Source: Geodermatophilus chilensis
GTDB lineage: Bacteria > Actinomycetota > Actinomycetes > Mycobacteriales > Geodermatophilaceae
Direction: 5' to 3'
Assembly (NCBI RefSeq): GCF_002802985.1
Contig: NZ_NVPT01000030.1
Span: forward strand, 1 to 35,769
Length of the DNA stretch: 35,769 nt
In this document: positions 34,660 through 35,769 of the stretch, piece by piece
Layout: every line of letters starts with the position of its first letter
Numbering within the stretch: position 1 is the stretch's first letter
The notes under the pieces: generated by a model
What the model saw: only the letters and a program-made list of their open reading frames with translations
Told to the model about the DNA's origin: nothing
Databases searched by the model: none
Made by a program: the position numbers and the translations under genes

Positions 34660-35669
34660 TCAGGCCGCCTCTCGGACGCTGCGCACCGTGGCGGCGAGCG
34701 ACTCGGCGGCCAGCTCCTCCAGGCGGAGGGTCTGCGCGCCGAGCGCCGTCCCCAGTGCACCGGCCAGGCCGAGGCGCACCGGCCCGGACTCGCAGTCGAC
34801 GACGACGGCCGCCGTCCCGTCCGCTGCCAGCAGCGCGGCCGCCCGCCGCGCCTCGGCCAGGTGGTCGCCGCCGCGCGCGCCGGTGGCCCGCCCGTCGGTG
34901 ACGACGACGAGCAGCGGACGGCGCTCCGGGTCGCGGACCCGCTCCACCCGCAGCGTCTCGTGCGCCCGCAGCAGCCCGGCGGCCAACGGTGTGCGCCCGC
35001 CGGTGGGCAGCGCGGTGAGCCGGGCCGCGGCGGCCTCGACCGACCAGGTCGGCGGCAGCGCCAGCTCGGCGTCGGCGCCGCGGAAGGTGACCAGGCCGAC
35101 CTTGTCCCGCCGCTGGTAGGCGTCCAGGAGCAGCGACAGGACGGCGCCCTTGACCGCGGCCATCCGCGAGCGGGCGCCCATCGAGCCGCTGGCGTCGACG
35201 AGGAAGAGCACGAGGTTGCCCTCGCGGCCCTCGAGCACGGACTGGCGGAGGTCCTCGCGGGCGATCCGCAGGCCCGGGCCGCTGCGGCCGCGGGCGACCT
35301 GGTGCGGTGCGGCGGCGAGCACGGTGCCGGTCAGGTGCAGCCGGGTGACCGGACCGCTCGGGCGGGTCGCTCCGACGACGCGGCCCCGGTCGCCGCGTGC
35401 CCGCGAGCGCCGGCCGGCCACGCCCCCGCCGATGCCGGGGACCTCGAGGCGGCGGGTGCGGAACGGGTCGGCCGGCGCGACGGCGGTCCGCTCCCGCGCC
35501 TGACCGCCCTCTCCCTGATCCGCCTCGCCCTGATCGCCTTTCGCGCGCGCATGGCGGTCCTCGGGCGCGGAGCCGTCGCCTTTCGCGCGCGAATGGCGAT
35601 CGTCCGGGCCCGGTCCGCCGCTGTCCGGGTCGCCGCCGTCCCCGGTCGGGCCGGGCGGCGGGGGAGGCG
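34660..35669 (-). CDS. VWA-domain chelatase subunit (cobaltochelatase/ChlD-like), 5' end truncated by contig edge
   Basis: The C-terminal part of a magnesium/cobalt chelatase D-type protein. Visible: an acidic Pro/Gly/Asp-rich linker at the edge, a basic segment, then a von Willebrand A domain with the MIDAS motif VDASGSMG, the conserved Thr region LPTGGRTPLAAG and VVVTDGRATG. The N-terminal AAA+ part expected in fused BchI/BchD-type actinobacterial proteins would lie beyond the edge. Coding sequence is real only up to about 35669, where adapter begins and adds a false YTHLTLPTTP-type peptide. Its place next to cobO suggests a role in cobalt insertion. Confidence 0.9.
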
Positions 35670-35769
35670 CTGTCGCTTTATACACATCTGACGCTGCCGA
35701 CGACGCCTTACGCCTAGCTCTCGTTGCCCGGCGGCTCATCTATAACCAAATCTGACACATCAGCACGCT
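35670..35769. other. Sequencing adapter at right end (not genomic)
   Basis: From 35670 the sequence reads CTGTCGCTTTATACACATCT and then GACGCTGCCGACGA, the reverse complement of the Nextera Read 1 adapter with one or two errors. A noisy index and a degraded reverse-complement P5 (TAGCTCTCGTTGCCCGGCGG region) follow, and then unplaceable bases. It is the same adapter as at the left end in opposite orientation. Confidence 0.93.

Noticed and set aside
35600-35669. Fold-back palindrome at the right end like that at the left
   Set aside because: Pairing of CCGTCCCC with GGGGAGG-like segments is short and imperfect, and the sequence reads as a normal Pro/Asp-rich linker of the chelatase.
34660-35669. 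Cobalamin riboswitch near the right edge
   Set aside because: The region is coding throughout and no B12-box-like sequence upstream of a minus-strand gene start was found.

Overview
The window is about 35.5 kb of very GC-rich chromosomal DNA. Gene content, GTG starts, near-total G/C third positions and gene order all point to an actinobacterium. I infer a member of the Geodermatophilaceae type (Blastococcus/Geodermatophilus/Modestobacter-like), but no marker gene here proves the genus. The outermost bases are not genomic. Both ends carry the same Illumina Nextera/P5 adapter (about 1-166, and 35670-35769 in inverted orientation), and a 30-bp fold-back (167-196 against 216-245) sits directly inside the left adapter. 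The genes at both edges are therefore artificially truncated.

Layout. 197-2706 (-): two paralogous CNNM/CorC-type membrane proteins. 2776-2849 (-): tRNA-Pro(CGG). 2919-20429: a conserved actinobacterial envelope, redox and stress block whose order largely follows what I recall of Mycobacterium tuberculosis Rv3683 down to Rv3667. It holds a metallophosphoesterase, a class A PBP (PonA2-like), two Get3/ArsA-like ATPases (BagB/BagA-like), a DUF4177 protein, RidA, a Nudix hydrolase, Crp, a small membrane protein, endonuclease III, a thioredoxin-like lipoprotein, a CoA-type Nudix, a cupredoxin lipoprotein, the MarP-like membrane serine protease, an EphE-like hydrolase, a holin-X-type membrane protein, acetyl-CoA synthetase and a FhuF-like Fe-S protein. 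The whiB4 and metallo-beta-lactamase positions are empty here, and a GatB/YqeY gene and a cupredoxin gene are present. 20430-26138: an accessory stretch with a PASTA-domain protein, a DOPA-dioxygenase-like enzyme, a candidate sortase substrate followed by a class F-like sortase, a membrane protein, and a DUF222/HNH endonuclease gene bracketed by near-identical palindromes. 26196-35669 (-): a cobalamin and cobalt-uptake cluster read right to left: VWA chelatase subunit (partial), cobO, cobB, cbiM, cbiN, cbiQ, cbiO, a decayed cobE-like gene, cobC, cobT, and a cysG-like cobA fusion.

The least ordinary signal is in the spaces between genes. At least four families of short dispersed repeats recur. 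R1 carries its own Shine-Dalgarno sequence and sits directly before start codons; two copies form 26-codon ORFs joined by overlapping stop and start codons to both neighbours. R2 is a terminator-like hairpin that mostly begins right after stop codons. R3 is a short hairpin beside gene ends. R4 is a hairpin found twice inside the cobalamin cluster. The sortase lacks the expected catalytic arginine, and the cobE-like gene appears internally deleted and frameshifted.

All functional calls come from reading motifs and from remembered family knowledge; no database search was run.
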